DNA of 64,000 nt from Polycyclovorans sp964425915 (lineage in GTDB: Bacteria > Pseudomonadota > Gammaproteobacteria > Nevskiales > Nevskiaceae), in the NCBI GenBank assembly GCA_964425915.1, contig CAYROO010000003.1, forward strand, positions 248,001 through 312,000, read 5' to 3'. The first letter of the stretch is position 1. Each line of letters starts with the position of its first letter. Shown in pieces: positions 26,346 through 35,199 of the stretch. Under the pieces are notes generated by a model, which saw only the letters and a list, made by a program, of their open reading frames with translations, searched no databases and was not told the origin of the DNA. Made by a program: the position numbers and the translations under genes.

Positions 26346-26788
26346 GACGACTCCCCGACTTCCGCTAACGTCAGTACGAAGGTCAGCACCGAACCGATCA
26401 CCACCAGGTAGACGCCAAAGTCGAACAGCAACGGGGTCCCGACGTGTACCTCACCCAACAGCGGCAGATACAGATCCACCCATTTTCCAGCGAAAAAGGG
26501 ATCGCCCATCATCGGTCCAACGAAGGCGGCCAGCAGCGCCACCAGCAGGCCGATGCCGATCAGGGTCCGGGGGTCGATCCGCAGCACCCCGCGGGCCGAG
26601 CGAATGTCCGTGGCAAACAGATGCAGCGAGATGGCAGCAGCAGCAACCAAGCCGCCGATGAAGCCGCCGCCCGGCTCGTGGTGCCCGCGCAGCAACAGGA
26701 ACACCGACAGCAACAGCAGCAGTGGCAACAGCAGTTGCGAGGCGGTCTGAAGAATCAGAGACGGCGGTTGCGGTGCGGGTCGAGCCAT
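26342..26788 (-). CDS. mnhB: Mrp/Mnh cation antiporter subunit B
   Basis: 148 residues from ATG 26788, which shares one base with the mnhA stop (TGATG). Four membrane helices with the MnhB pattern SVFLLLRGHHEPGGGFIGGL and DFGVYLVVIGSVLTF. In group 1 Mrp systems A and B are separate, as here; in group 2 they are fused. The frame is open further upstream but that part is a shadow of mnhA. Confidence 0.93.
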   Translation of the reverse strand: MARPAPQPPSLILQTASQLLLPLLLLLSVFLLLRGHHEPGGGFIGGLVAAAAISLHLFATDIRSARGVLRIDPRTLIGIGLLVALLAAFVGPMMGDPFFAGKWVDLYLPLLGEVHVGTPLLFDFGVYLVVIGSVLTFVLTLAEVGESS

Positions 26789-29088
26789 CAGTCGGTGCTC
26801 CCCTTCGGCCCGCCGCGCAGCAGGGCAAAGACGCCGACGGCGGCCAGCGCCAGCACAAAGATTTCGCCCAGGGTATCGAGCGCGCGGAAGTCGACCAGGA
26901 TGACATTGACGACGTTGCGTCCATGCCCCAGGGGGTAGGAGTTGGCGACCAACCAGTCCGCGATCACCGGCGGCGGCTCGGCGGCCAGCACCTGCCACAG
27001 CACCAGGGTCAGCACCAGCCCGGCCGCGCTGGCGAGCACCAAATCCGCCAGGCGCTCACCGCGCCCCGACAGCTTGCGCATGGCCGGCAGCCGGAACAGG
27101 ATCAGCACCAGCAGGATGGTGGTCAGGGTTTCGATCATCACCTGGGTGATCGCCAGATCGGGGGCCGACAGCCACAGGTATAGCAGGGCAATGCCGAAGC
27201 CGACCGACCCAAGAATCAACGCCGAGGTCAGCGCGTTCTGGCCCAATAGCGCCAGCACCGCCATCAACAGTACGCCGGCGGTCAGTGCAGCCGGCACCCA
27301 GGGCACCGCCGACCCGGTCGGCACCGCCAGCGCTGGTGCGTAGCGGTAGGCCAGCGTCGACCCCAGCATCACCACTGCCGTCACCAGGGTGATGGCGACA
27401 TACCGCCGCAATTGGCCGGACTGCAGACGATCGGTGATCGCCGCCGTAACCTTCGGCAGCGCGCGCAGCAGGCGCGCATACATCGCTTCGGGGCCGAAAT
27501 GATCAAGCGCCGCCGTTTCGATACGGGGTTGAATCCGCGGCCAGAGCCACCACAGACCTGCGGCCAGTAGCAGTGAGGTCAAGGACAGCAGGAAGGCCTG
27601 ATTCACCCCGTGCCACAGCGCCAGCGGATAGGGCGCCTCGGCACCCACCGCCTCGGCGGCCGACCGCAGCACCGCCTGGTCGATCCAGGCCGGCATCAGG
27701 CCAAACACAGTGCCCAGCAAGCCCAGTAGCAAAGGTCCGATCAGCAGCAGGGGGCCCGCCTCATGGATGTCCGCAAGCGGCCGTGGCGCCCGCGGCACCC
27801 CGACAAAGGGGCGCAGAGCCACTGTCAGCAGCATCGCCGCCACCAGGGCGGCCGTGACCACGACGGCCGCCACCAACACCGGTGCCCCCGCCGCCAGGGC
27901 GGTCACCAGCAGCAGTTCCTTGGCGATGAAGCCGAACCATGGGATCAGCCCGGCGCCCGACACCGCTGCCAACAGGGCGGCGACCCAGGTCAGTGGCAGG
28001 CGCCGGCCCAGGCCGGACAGCTCCGAGACGGCCTTGGCGCCGGTTTCGTGGGTGAGAATGCCGGCCACCAGGAACAGCGCCCCCTTGTAGAAAGCATGGG
28101 CCAGCAGGAAGGCCACCGCGGCCTGCGGCGCATTCAGCCCCAGCAGCATGGTGAGGGTGCCCAGCGCCATCACGGTGGTGTAGGCGAGGATCGCTTTCAG
28201 GCCATCGGCACGAAACGCCATCCACGCCGCGAACAGCGCGGTGAACGCGCCCAGCGGCACCAGCCACTGCCAGGCCGGCAGCTGCCCCAGCGCCGGCTGC
28301 AGGCGGGCCAGCAGGAAGACCCCGGCCTTGACCATGGTGGCGGAATGCAGGAAGGCGCTGACCGGGGTCGGCGCGGCCATCGCATTGGGCAGCCAGAAAT
28401 GGAAGGGGAACTGTGCCGACTTGGTGATGCAGCCGATCGCGACACAAAGGAATGCGGTGGTGGACAGCGGATGGGTGGCCAGCGTGGAGCCGGCGTTCAA
28501 CCATTCGCTGAGCCGATAGGTCCCTGCGATCTCGCCAAACAGAATCAAGCCCACCAGCAGCGCCAAGCCGCCGGCCACCGTGACCAGTAGCCCCTGGAAC
28601 GCAGCATCACGGGCGTCCCGCGATTCGTGGTGGTAGCCGATGAGCAAAAACGAGGTGATGCTGGTCAATTCCCAGAACACGAACAACAACACCACATCGT
28701 CAGACACCACCAGGCCATACATGGCCGCCATGAAGGCAAACAGGATGGCCATGAACCGTGGTAATGGCGCCTCACCACGGAGATAGACCCCGGCATAGGC
28801 GACCACCAGGGTGCCGATGCCGAGGATCAGGCCGGCCATCAGCAGACTGAGCCCATCAAGGCGCATTGCCAGGGCGACGCCCAGACCCGGCGCCCAGTCG
28901 ATCAGGAAGGTTGGTGCGGCTTCAGCGCTGCCACTGGCCACGCCGGCCAGCAGCAGCAGACCGCTGAGGGGCAGCAGTGCCAGGGTGCTCGCACCATGAC
29001 GCGGCCAGCGGCGCACCACCCAGGGGGCCAGCACCGCGGCCCCGACCAACAGGCCGAGGATCCACAGCAAGCCGATCGCGCTCATCAT
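26788..29088 (-). CDS. mnhA: Mrp/Mnh cation antiporter subunit A (NuoL-like)
   Basis: About 766 residues from ATG 29088 (GTG 29094 and ATG 29085 are alternatives). Largest subunit, an NuoL-like antiporter domain of about 14 helices followed by the C-terminal MbhD/E-like helices. Conserved segments include LFVFWELTSITSFLLIG, SAQFPFHFWLPNAM, SAFLHSATMVKAGVFLL and the C-terminal SAPDLAITQVMIETLTT. First gene of the operon; the remaining six genes follow with 1-4 bp overlaps. The complex exports Na+ or other cations against H+ and supports alkali or salt tolerance. Confidence 0.94.
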   Translation of the reverse strand: MMSAIGLLWILGLLVGAAVLAPWVVRRWPRHGASTLALLPLSGLLLLAGVASGSAEAAPTFLIDWAPGLGVALAMRLDGLSLLMAGLILGIGTLVVAYAGVYLRGEAPLPRFMAILFAFMAAMYGLVVSDDVVLLFVFWELTSITSFLLIGYHHESRDARDAAFQGLLVTVAGGLALLVGLILFGEIAGTYRLSEWLNAGSTLATHPLSTTAFLCVAIGCITKSAQFPFHFWLPNAMAAPTPVSAFLHSATMVKAGVFLLARLQPALGQLPAWQWLVPLGAFTALFAAWMAFRADGLKAILAYTTVMALGTLTMLLGLNAPQAAVAFLLAHAFYKGALFLVAGILTHETGAKAVSELSGLGRRLPLTWVAALLAAVSGAGLIPWFGFIAKELLLVTALAAGAPVLVAAVVVTAALVAAMLLTVALRPFVGVPRAPRPLADIHEAGPLLLIGPLLLGLLGTVFGLMPAWIDQAVLRSAAEAVGAEAPYPLALWHGVNQAFLLSLTSLLLAAGLWWLWPRIQPRIETAALDHFGPEAMYARLLRALPKVTAAITDRLQSGQLRRYVAITLVTAVVMLGSTLAYRYAPALAVPTGSAVPWVPAALTAGVLLMAVLALLGQNALTSALILGSVGFGIALLYLWLSAPDLAITQVMIETLTTILLVLILFRLPAMRKLSGRGERLADLVLASAAGLVLTLVLWQVLAAEPPPVIADWLVANSYPLGHGRNVVNVILVDFRALDTLGEIFVLALAAVGVFALLRGGPKGSTD

Positions 29089-29157
29089 GACCACGCCCCG
29101 CTGACTGCCTGGTTCATCCGCCCCTGCGCTCCCTGCCTTTATCCGATTGTTTTGCCT

Positions 29158-29847
29158 TCAATCGACCGCACTGGCCGAAAGGGGTTCCCCGTCCGCCCCT
29201 TCCCAGAAATGGTGAATGTGTAGTCCGGCCTGCGGTGACCGCGCAAGCGCCCGCATTCGCGCCGCCACCGGGTCAACATGGACCGGCCGGTACCGCGCCC
29301 AGCGACCGCGTAGCGCCGGGGCGAGCACCGGCGACAGCCACTGCCCCATCCGCTCTGCCGGACGCGACTCGTTGCGCGGTCCCAGCAATAGTGAGGGCCG
29401 CAGGATATGAACCGCAGCAAACCCCAGCGTGGCCAGGCCGGCTTCCATTTCCGCCTTGCAACGTAGGTAGAAAGACGTGGCGCGCGGCGCGGCGCCGACC
29501 GAGCTGATCACCACGGCCCGATCCACACCGGCGTCCCGCGCACGGCGCGCCAAGGCCAACACCAGCGCGACGTCAACCGCGCGAAAGGCCTCAGCCGAGC
29601 CGGCCTTGCGGCGGGTGGTCCCCAGCGCACAGAAGAACACCGCAGGCACCGAACCGAGTTCCGGCGTGGTGTCCAGTGACAGGGTTTCACAGCGCCCCGG
29701 CACCGCCAAGGGACGGCGCGAAAACGCCAGCAGCCGCGTGTACTGGCGGTCGGTTTCAAGCTGGCGGGTCAGCGCCTGGCCGATCAAGCCGGTGGCGCCG
29801 GCGACGAGGGCACAGCTGGGCACGTCACGGAGCACGTTAGTCTGCAT
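29158..29847 (-). CDS. NAD(P)-binding epimerase-like protein (HTATIP2/YbjT-type SDR)
   Basis: 229 residues. Rossmann motif VAGATGLIGQAL at residues 15-26, then FFCALGTTRRKAG, VVISSVGA and YLRCKAEMEAGL, the pattern of short atypical SDR proteins related to human HTATIP2/TIP30 and bacterial oxidoreductases annotated as nucleoside-diphosphate-sugar epimerases. The Tyr-Lys pair in YLRCK suggests a functional nucleotide-binding protein; the substrate is unknown. Tandem with and 69 bp upstream-facing of the end of the window section before mnhA, and divergent from the HIT gene (30 bp apart). Confidence 0.8.
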   Translation of the reverse strand: MQTNVLRDVPSCALVAGATGLIGQALTRQLETDRQYTRLLAFSRRPLAVPGRCETLSLDTTPELGSVPAVFFCALGTTRRKAGSAEAFRAVDVALVLALARRARDAGVDRAVVISSVGAAPRATSFYLRCKAEMEAGLATLGFAAVHILRPSLLLGPRNESRPAERMGQWLSPVLAPALRGRWARYRPVHVDPVAARMRALARSPQAGLHIHHFWEGADGEPLSASAVD

Positions 29848-29877
29848 GCTCCGAGTCTATCCTGAGGTGCTGCCCCC

Positions 29878-30300
29878 ATGTCGTTCCGATTGGACCCCCG
29901 CCTTGTCGCCGACACCCTATGGGTGCTGGATTGGCCCTTGTGCCAACTGCGCCTGATGAACGACGCCCGCTATCCGTGGGTGATCCTGGTACCGCGCCGC
30001 GCCGGCCTTCGCGAACAGCACGCGCTGTCGCGCTCCGACAGCCAGCAACTGCTGGCGGAGTCGCGGCGCCTGGGCACCGTACTGATGCAGCAATTCTCCG
30101 GCGACAAGCTCAATGTGGCCGCACTCGGCAACCTGGTCCCGCAGCTGCACATCCACCACATCGTCCGCTATGTGGGTGACGACGCCTGGCCGGCACCGGT
30201 CTGGGGCCGCCACCCGGCACGGCGCTATCCGCCGGCGCTGGCGCGGGACCGCGTGCGGGCACTGCAACAGGCGCTGGCCGGACCCGCCCCCTTGGCCTAG
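29878..30300 (+). CDS. HIT-domain protein with QLHIH motif
   Basis: 140 residues. The histidine triad segment reads NLVPQLHIHHIVRY: the first His of the usual HxHxH is Gln, while the central and last His remain. The rest follows the bacterial HIT subgroup with YPWVILVPRR near residue 27 and WPAPVWGRHP after the triad. HIT proteins hydrolyse nucleotide phosphoramidates and dinucleotides; the specificity here cannot be read. It ends 38 bp before the cytochrome operon and may or may not belong to it. Confidence 0.85.
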   Translation: MSFRLDPRLVADTLWVLDWPLCQLRLMNDARYPWVILVPRRAGLREQHALSRSDSQQLLAESRRLGTVLMQQFSGDKLNVAALGNLVPQLHIHHIVRYVGDDAWPAPVWGRHPARRYPPALARDRVRALQQALAGPAPLA

Positions 30301-30338
30301 ACTGACCCCCATCATTCGCGGTACCGGGGGAGCACATA

Positions 30339-32666
30339 ATGAAGATGCGAATGCTGTGGGTAGCACTCTGCGTGGGGAGCATGGGAGCCGCCGGAGCCGA
30401 CACCGGCTCGGCCGAGGCCACCTACCGCTCTGAAAACCGATCGGTCTCGATCGCCGATCTCGCCGAACGGGATCGCCTGACGGGCATCTGGGATGGCAGT
30501 CCCCAGGTGCAGGAACGCCGACAGTGGTACCGCGACCACTTCTACGACACCCTCGCAAGTCAGAAGGTCTGGCACGAAGGCACCGGCCCCTTCACCAGCC
30601 ATGATTTTCAGGGTGCCATCACCTGGGACATCGTCGCCATTCCGCAAAAGGCGCCGCCGCCCTGTGGTGAAGCGCAACCGACCGAGTATGACCGTGAGAG
30701 CTGCCGCTACGTCGCCTCCCTGTTCACCGAACTCGAAGCCAGCGACGCCGATGCCGCGCGCCTGGCGCGGGCGCAGGTACGGCGCGGCCGCGATGTCTGG
30801 TTCAAGGGCACCTTCGGTAACCAGGACGAAATCTATGAACACTTCTCGCGCGTGGCCGGCGGCATTCAGAACATCCGCTACCCCTGGCTGGATACCCGCG
30901 AACGGAAGAACCGCTTCACCCAGTACGGCTTGATCAATGATCCTGGCTGCACCGAAGGCGATGCCAGTACCTTCTGGATGGATCGCTGCGATGATCCGTT
31001 CAGCTCGGGCGTGCTGGGTTACCGCAAGTATCCTGCGCCGGGCGTGATCCGGGACGGCGATGGCAACACCGTGTTCGATCCGGCCAGCGAGGACTACAAC
31101 CAACGTTTCGTCATCGGACATCCCTGCGTGCAGTGCCATGTCGCCTTCGACCCCACCCGGCCGCCGAAGAATCCCAATGAGCCGGAGTGGGAGAACATTC
31201 ACGCGCTGATCGGCAACCAGTACATCGTGCAGCCGCTGATGTTCTTCCAGGGCACGCCGAAGGATTCGCCGATCCGGCAGGTGCTCAAAGGCGGACGTCC
31301 CGGCACCATCGACACCTCACTGGTGGCCAACGACTTTCAGCACAACCCGGGCACCCAGAACAACATCATGGACTTCTTCAACAAGCGGGTGTTCGAAGAA
31401 GACATCAAGCACCCGGTGACGGGCGAAGTGAAGCGGGCCAAGACCCTGCATGTGCTGAAGGGGGGCGAAGACTCGGTCGGTGACCACCTCGCCTTGATCC
31501 GTGTCTACGTCAACATTGGCATGTGCACGGAGGAGTGCTGGGCCCCCAAGTTTCCCAAGCCCGGCAGCTTTTTCGGCGAGAAAGCGGCGCAACGGCCGTT
31601 CTCCATCGCGCAATGTGCGGCCGAATGTGAAGCCTGGAACTACGCCGACGCCAAGATGCCGGACCTCGCCGCATTCCTCATCACCGGCGGCCCCACCTAT
31701 CTGCTCAAGGCCGAGGATGTCGATGGCACCCCTGGCAGCGCCTTCGTCGACACTGCGGTGGTACCGCAGGGCCGTGATCTATTCGCCCGCGAATGCGCCA
31801 GTTGCCACAGCTCGAAGATGGCACCGGACAACATCCGCAACGACAAGGCCGCGCTGGCGCGCTACTACGAGGGACACGTGTTCGGGTCCGAAGCGTTCTG
31901 GACGCTGGAGTTCACCGAGGCTCGCCGCAACAGCGAAGCGTTTCGTAACAAGTACCTGACCGACGAGGGCCGGCCGCGGCAGTTCGCCGAAGCCGGTGTG
32001 TTCGGCCAGGACTGGCTGTCCAACGACGAGCCGGTGCCCTTCCATCAGATCGGCACCAATGCGTGCCGCGCCCTGCATGACAACCACAATGCCGGCCATA
32101 TCTGGGAAGAATTCTCCTCCGAGACCTACAAGCAGCGGCCCTCGCCGGGCAGCCTGCCGCAGGTGCTCAATCGCATGGTGCCGGGCCTCGGCGGCATCGA
32201 ATTGGGGGAGCGCCGCATCGACGGCGGGCCAGGCTATCTGCGTAACTTCTCGCTGCTGTCGGTCTGGGCCACCGCGCCCTTCCTGCATAACAACGCCGTC
32301 GGGGAGATGAGCTTTCTCGACGATGGCCAGACGCCGGACTTTACCGTCGCAGGCCGCATCAGACAGTTCGAAATGGCGTATGCCGAACTGATGATGAGCG
32401 ATGACCCGGCGGTGACGCCGAGCCGGCCGCAGAAGATCACCCGCACCGACACCGACATCCGCATCGCCCCGCGCGAGGACATGCAGGGGCCGATCAAGCT
32501 GCCGGTGCCCGAGGGCACCCCGGTCGCAAACTTTGCATCCAGCAACCCCCACCGCCCGCTGTTCATGAAGTGCGACGATCCGGTTGAGAACAAGGGTCAC
32601 CAGTTCGGGATTTCGCTGAGCGACGAGGACAAGTACGCGTTGCGTGAGTTCTTGAAGATCCTGTGA
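30339..32666 (+). CDS. exported dihaem c-type cytochrome, RoxA/MauG-superfamily-like
   Basis: 775 residues. Signal peptide to about residue 20 (LWVALCVGSMGAAGA). Two haem c sites, CVQCH at 263-267 and CASCH at 486-490, about 220 residues apart. The segment near residue 640 (LRNFSLLSVWATAPFLHNN) resembles the conserved block of dihaem peroxidase-like oxidases, including rubber oxygenase RoxA and the Pseudomonas fatty-acid diol synthases. Several extra Cys (CTEECW, CAAECEAW) could form disulfides. A periplasmic or secreted oxygenase/peroxidase is likely; the substrate is unknown. It heads a four-gene operon (gaps of 22, 4 and 14 bp) of cytochromes and a membrane protein. Confidence 0.8.
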   Translation: MKMRMLWVALCVGSMGAAGADTGSAEATYRSENRSVSIADLAERDRLTGIWDGSPQVQERRQWYRDHFYDTLASQKVWHEGTGPFTSHDFQGAITWDIVAIPQKAPPPCGEAQPTEYDRESCRYVASLFTELEASDADAARLARAQVRRGRDVWFKGTFGNQDEIYEHFSRVAGGIQNIRYPWLDTRERKNRFTQYGLINDPGCTEGDASTFWMDRCDDPFSSGVLGYRKYPAPGVIRDGDGNTVFDPASEDYNQRFVIGHPCVQCHVAFDPTRPPKNPNEPEWENIHALIGNQYIVQPLMFFQGTPKDSPIRQVLKGGRPGTIDTSLVANDFQHNPGTQNNIMDFFNKRVFEEDIKHPVTGEVKRAKTLHVLKGGEDSVGDHLALIRVYVNIGMCTEECWAPKFPKPGSFFGEKAAQRPFSIAQCAAECEAWNYADAKMPDLAAFLITGGPTYLLKAEDVDGTPGSAFVDTAVVPQGRDLFARECASCHSSKMAPDNIRNDKAALARYYEGHVFGSEAFWTLEFTEARRNSEAFRNKYLTDEGRPRQFAEAGVFGQDWLSNDEPVPFHQIGTNACRALHDNHNAGHIWEEFSSETYKQRPSPGSLPQVLNRMVPGLGGIELGERRIDGGPGYLRNFSLLSVWATAPFLHNNAVGEMSFLDDGQTPDFTVAGRIRQFEMAYAELMMSDDPAVTPSRPQKITRTDTDIRIAPREDMQGPIKLPVPEGTPVANFASSNPHRPLFMKCDDPVENKGHQFGISLSDEDKYALREFLKIL

Positions 32667-32688
32667 TGGCCATAACGGATCGCCGGGC

Positions 32689-34413
32689 ATGATGCGCAGC
32701 TGGCGCATCGCAGGGGTCATCGCCGGGCTCGCGGCGCTGGCTGCCTGCGGGCCGCAACCCGCCTCTGAAGCGGGGACCAGCGTGACGGCCCGCGCGGCCC
32801 AACCCGGTGGCGCCTATGCCCTGCTGCAAGTTGGCATCCACGCGGACGATCTACCGCCACCGGGCACCCGCTCGCTGTTCGACCACTGGGTGGCGCAGGT
32901 CGACGGCCTACCCTATCCCTTCGAGGACCTGGTCGCGATGCTGGCCCAGCCGCATCCCCAGGGCACGCCACCGCTGCAGCTGATGATCCCGTTCGGGCGC
33001 TCATTGCTGAAGGGGCAGGCCGACTTTGCTGCGCCGCGGGTGTTGGTGGCCACCGACTTCGAGGCCGCCAATACACCAGCCAACCTCGGGCTCGTGCCGC
33101 GTGGCCAGCTGTTCCTCGGCTTTACCGAGCAGGCCGACGAAATCGAGGTGATCAGCTACAACGAGGCCGCCGGCCGCTTCGAGTTCCAACTGGTGCAGGA
33201 CTATCGTGCCGACGGCCAGCCACGCATCGTCTATGCCCGACGCGCCATCTGCCTCACCTGTCACCAGGGCGGCGGCCCGATCTTTCCGCAACGCCCCTGG
33301 AACGAGACCAACGCTCACCCGGCGATCGGAGCGCGCATCCGTGAAGCCCAGCCGGACCATCGGCTCGACTACCAGGGCGTAGCCGCCACCCTCGCGCTGT
33401 CGGTCCCCGAGCGCTTCGACGAACTGGCGGATACCGGTCTGTTCCTTCCGGTCACACAGGCGGTATGGATCAGCGGCTGTGGCGGCAGCGCCGAGGGCGA
33501 CCCCTGTCGTCGCCAACTGCTGATCGAAGCCCTGCGCTATGCCTGGGATCCCGGCGGCTACGACCCGACCTCGGTCGAGGCGCAGGCGCTGGTCCGGGCC
33601 CAGCGCCGTGACTGGCCTTCCGCCGGCATTCCCGTCCCTGACGGCGACCTGCGCAACCGCGACCCGCTGGCAGGCCACACCGGCCTGCTGGGCCGCCTGC
33701 GCGGGCTGTTTGTCGACATCGGCCCCCGCGGGGGCGCCCGCAGCAACGAGGATCTGGCCGCCTTCGAGGCGCTGCCGAAGCTGCCGGCAGCACTGGACCC
33801 GCTCACCCCAAGACCGCCGCGACGCCTGTTACAGGCCGAGGATCTCGACGGCGTCTACGGACTGGCCCGGCTGTTTTCGGGCGACGACCTGGCCGTGCTT
33901 GAGCAGCACAGCAACGGCCGCTTCGACGTGCTGTCGCGTGCCGTGACGCAGTTGCCAGCCGAGACCTTCGGCGCTGCACCGGTGAGCCGGGTGCGCGTGA
34001 TGCAGGCACTGCTATCGGCGCTGGGTGGCACCGCGCCGGGTTACTGCTGCCTCGACACGGCGGCACTGTCCCCACCCCAACCCGTCGGTGTGCCGCCGCT
34101 CGATATCCCCGCCGGCTCGGTACTGGCGCATTTCGAGACCTACTGCTTCGCCTGCCATCGCGGCAATCCTGCGGCCCGGCTCAATTTCATGGCGGGAGAC
34201 AGCGAGGCCGAAGTGCTGGCCCGCATTGCCGATACGCCGGCGATTCGCGACGCCCTGGACTGGTCGCGCTATGCCGGCACCGACAAGGCAGCCCTGTTGA
34301 TGCCCCCAGCCGACGCGCCACAACATGCGCGCATGCAGGCCGCAGCCGACGGCGGAGCCGCCGCGCGTGCCGCCATGCGCGATGCCGTGCCGTCCCTGTT
34401 TGGAGACTGGTGA
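32689..34413 (+). CDS. dihaem c-type cytochrome lipoprotein of unknown function
   Basis: 574 residues. The N-terminus ends in a lipobox (GLAALAACGP), so a lipid-anchored periplasmic or outer-membrane protein. Two haem motifs are present: CLTCH near residue 190, followed by QGGGPIFPQRPW, and CFACH near residue 488. The C-terminal block from FETYCFACHRGNP to LMPP reads like the final domain of PSD1-type cytochromes, where a short HxGNP/MPP segment follows the haem. The middle has no domain I recognise. Starts 22 bp after the large dihaem gene and 4 bp before the monohaem gene, so it is surely part of the same operon. Confidence 0.8.
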   Translation: MMRSWRIAGVIAGLAALAACGPQPASEAGTSVTARAAQPGGAYALLQVGIHADDLPPPGTRSLFDHWVAQVDGLPYPFEDLVAMLAQPHPQGTPPLQLMIPFGRSLLKGQADFAAPRVLVATDFEAANTPANLGLVPRGQLFLGFTEQADEIEVISYNEAAGRFEFQLVQDYRADGQPRIVYARRAICLTCHQGGGPIFPQRPWNETNAHPAIGARIREAQPDHRLDYQGVAATLALSVPERFDELADTGLFLPVTQAVWISGCGGSAEGDPCRRQLLIEALRYAWDPGGYDPTSVEAQALVRAQRRDWPSAGIPVPDGDLRNRDPLAGHTGLLGRLRGLFVDIGPRGGARSNEDLAAFEALPKLPAALDPLTPRPPRRLLQAEDLDGVYGLARLFSGDDLAVLEQHSNGRFDVLSRAVTQLPAETFGAAPVSRVRVMQALLSALGGTAPGYCCLDTAALSPPQPVGVPPLDIPAGSVLAHFETYCFACHRGNPAARLNFMAGDSEAEVLARIADTPAIRDALDWSRYAGTDKAALLMPPADAPQHARMQAAADGGAAARAAMRDAVPSLFGDW

Positions 34414-34417
34414 ACCG

Positions 34418-35185
34418 ATGAGAACATCTGCCGCAATTGCCGGCCTGGTGGCCCTGCTGCTCGCCCTGCCCACCCACGCGGAGCCGGCGTTCGCCCGCCT
34501 CTATCAGCAGCAGTTCGGCTACATGCCCAGCTGCAATGCCTGCCATAAGGACGGCGGCGGCACCCCCGCCAACGACTACGGCATGGCGTTCAAGGATGCC
34601 GGCATGAATGCCGCCGCCTGGTCGCGGATCGCCGGGCTCGACAGTGACGGTGACGGCATCGGCAATGAGGCCGAAGCCCGTGCCCGCGCCAACCCCGGCC
34701 ATGTGCGCTCCACGCCGGCCGCGCCGGGCGACTGGCTGGACATCGCCAGCCTGATCCCGGGCGAGGTGCAGGCCGCCTTCCCCGACGTCCGTGCCTACCT
34801 GCCCAAGGACGTGCTGCTCACCGAAGCCGACATTGCCCGCGCCGCTAAGCTCGGCGCCCGCTTGACGCGCGACGATGACAACACCCTTTACATTCCGCTG
34901 ATGGACCGCCGGCCGGTGGGGACCGCACTGATCTTTCCGGTGCAGGTCGACGACCGCAGCTTCTTCCTGCTGATGACCACCGACCGTCAGCTCACCGTGC
35001 AGTCCGTCAGCGTACTCAACAGCCGACAGGTGCCGGAGGCGGCCGACCTGCCCCTCTATAGGCAATTCAAGGGGCTGGCGCTGGATGCGCTGCCGGCCGC
35101 CAGCGGCGACGGCCTCGAGGCGGCGATCACCCGCGCCGTCAAGAATGCCGGCACCCTGGTTTACGTGCGCCTCAAGGGCGCCTGA
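34418..35185 (+). CDS. exported monohaem cytochrome with Ca2+-binding repeat
   Basis: 255 residues from ATG 34418. Signal peptide to about residue 21 (AGLVALLLALPTHA). A single haem motif SCNACH lies at about 38-43, followed by GLDSDGDGIGNEAEA near residue 71, a thrombospondin type 3/EF-hand-like calcium loop. This head is typical of small exported cytochromes annotated with thrombospondin repeats. The C-terminal half (DRRPVGTALIFPVQVDD, RQLTVQSVSVLNSRQV) is beta-rich and resembles an FMN-binding-like fold only loosely. Electron transfer to or from the dihaem proteins is inferred from operon position. Confidence 0.78.
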   Translation: MRTSAAIAGLVALLLALPTHAEPAFARLYQQQFGYMPSCNACHKDGGGTPANDYGMAFKDAGMNAAAWSRIAGLDSDGDGIGNEAEARARANPGHVRSTPAAPGDWLDIASLIPGEVQAAFPDVRAYLPKDVLLTEADIARAAKLGARLTRDDDNTLYIPLMDRRPVGTALIFPVQVDDRSFFLLMTTDRQLTVQSVSVLNSRQVPEAADLPLYRQFKGLALDALPAASGDGLEAAITRAVKNAGTLVYVRLKGA

Positions 35186-35199
35186 CGCGGGAGCTCCCC

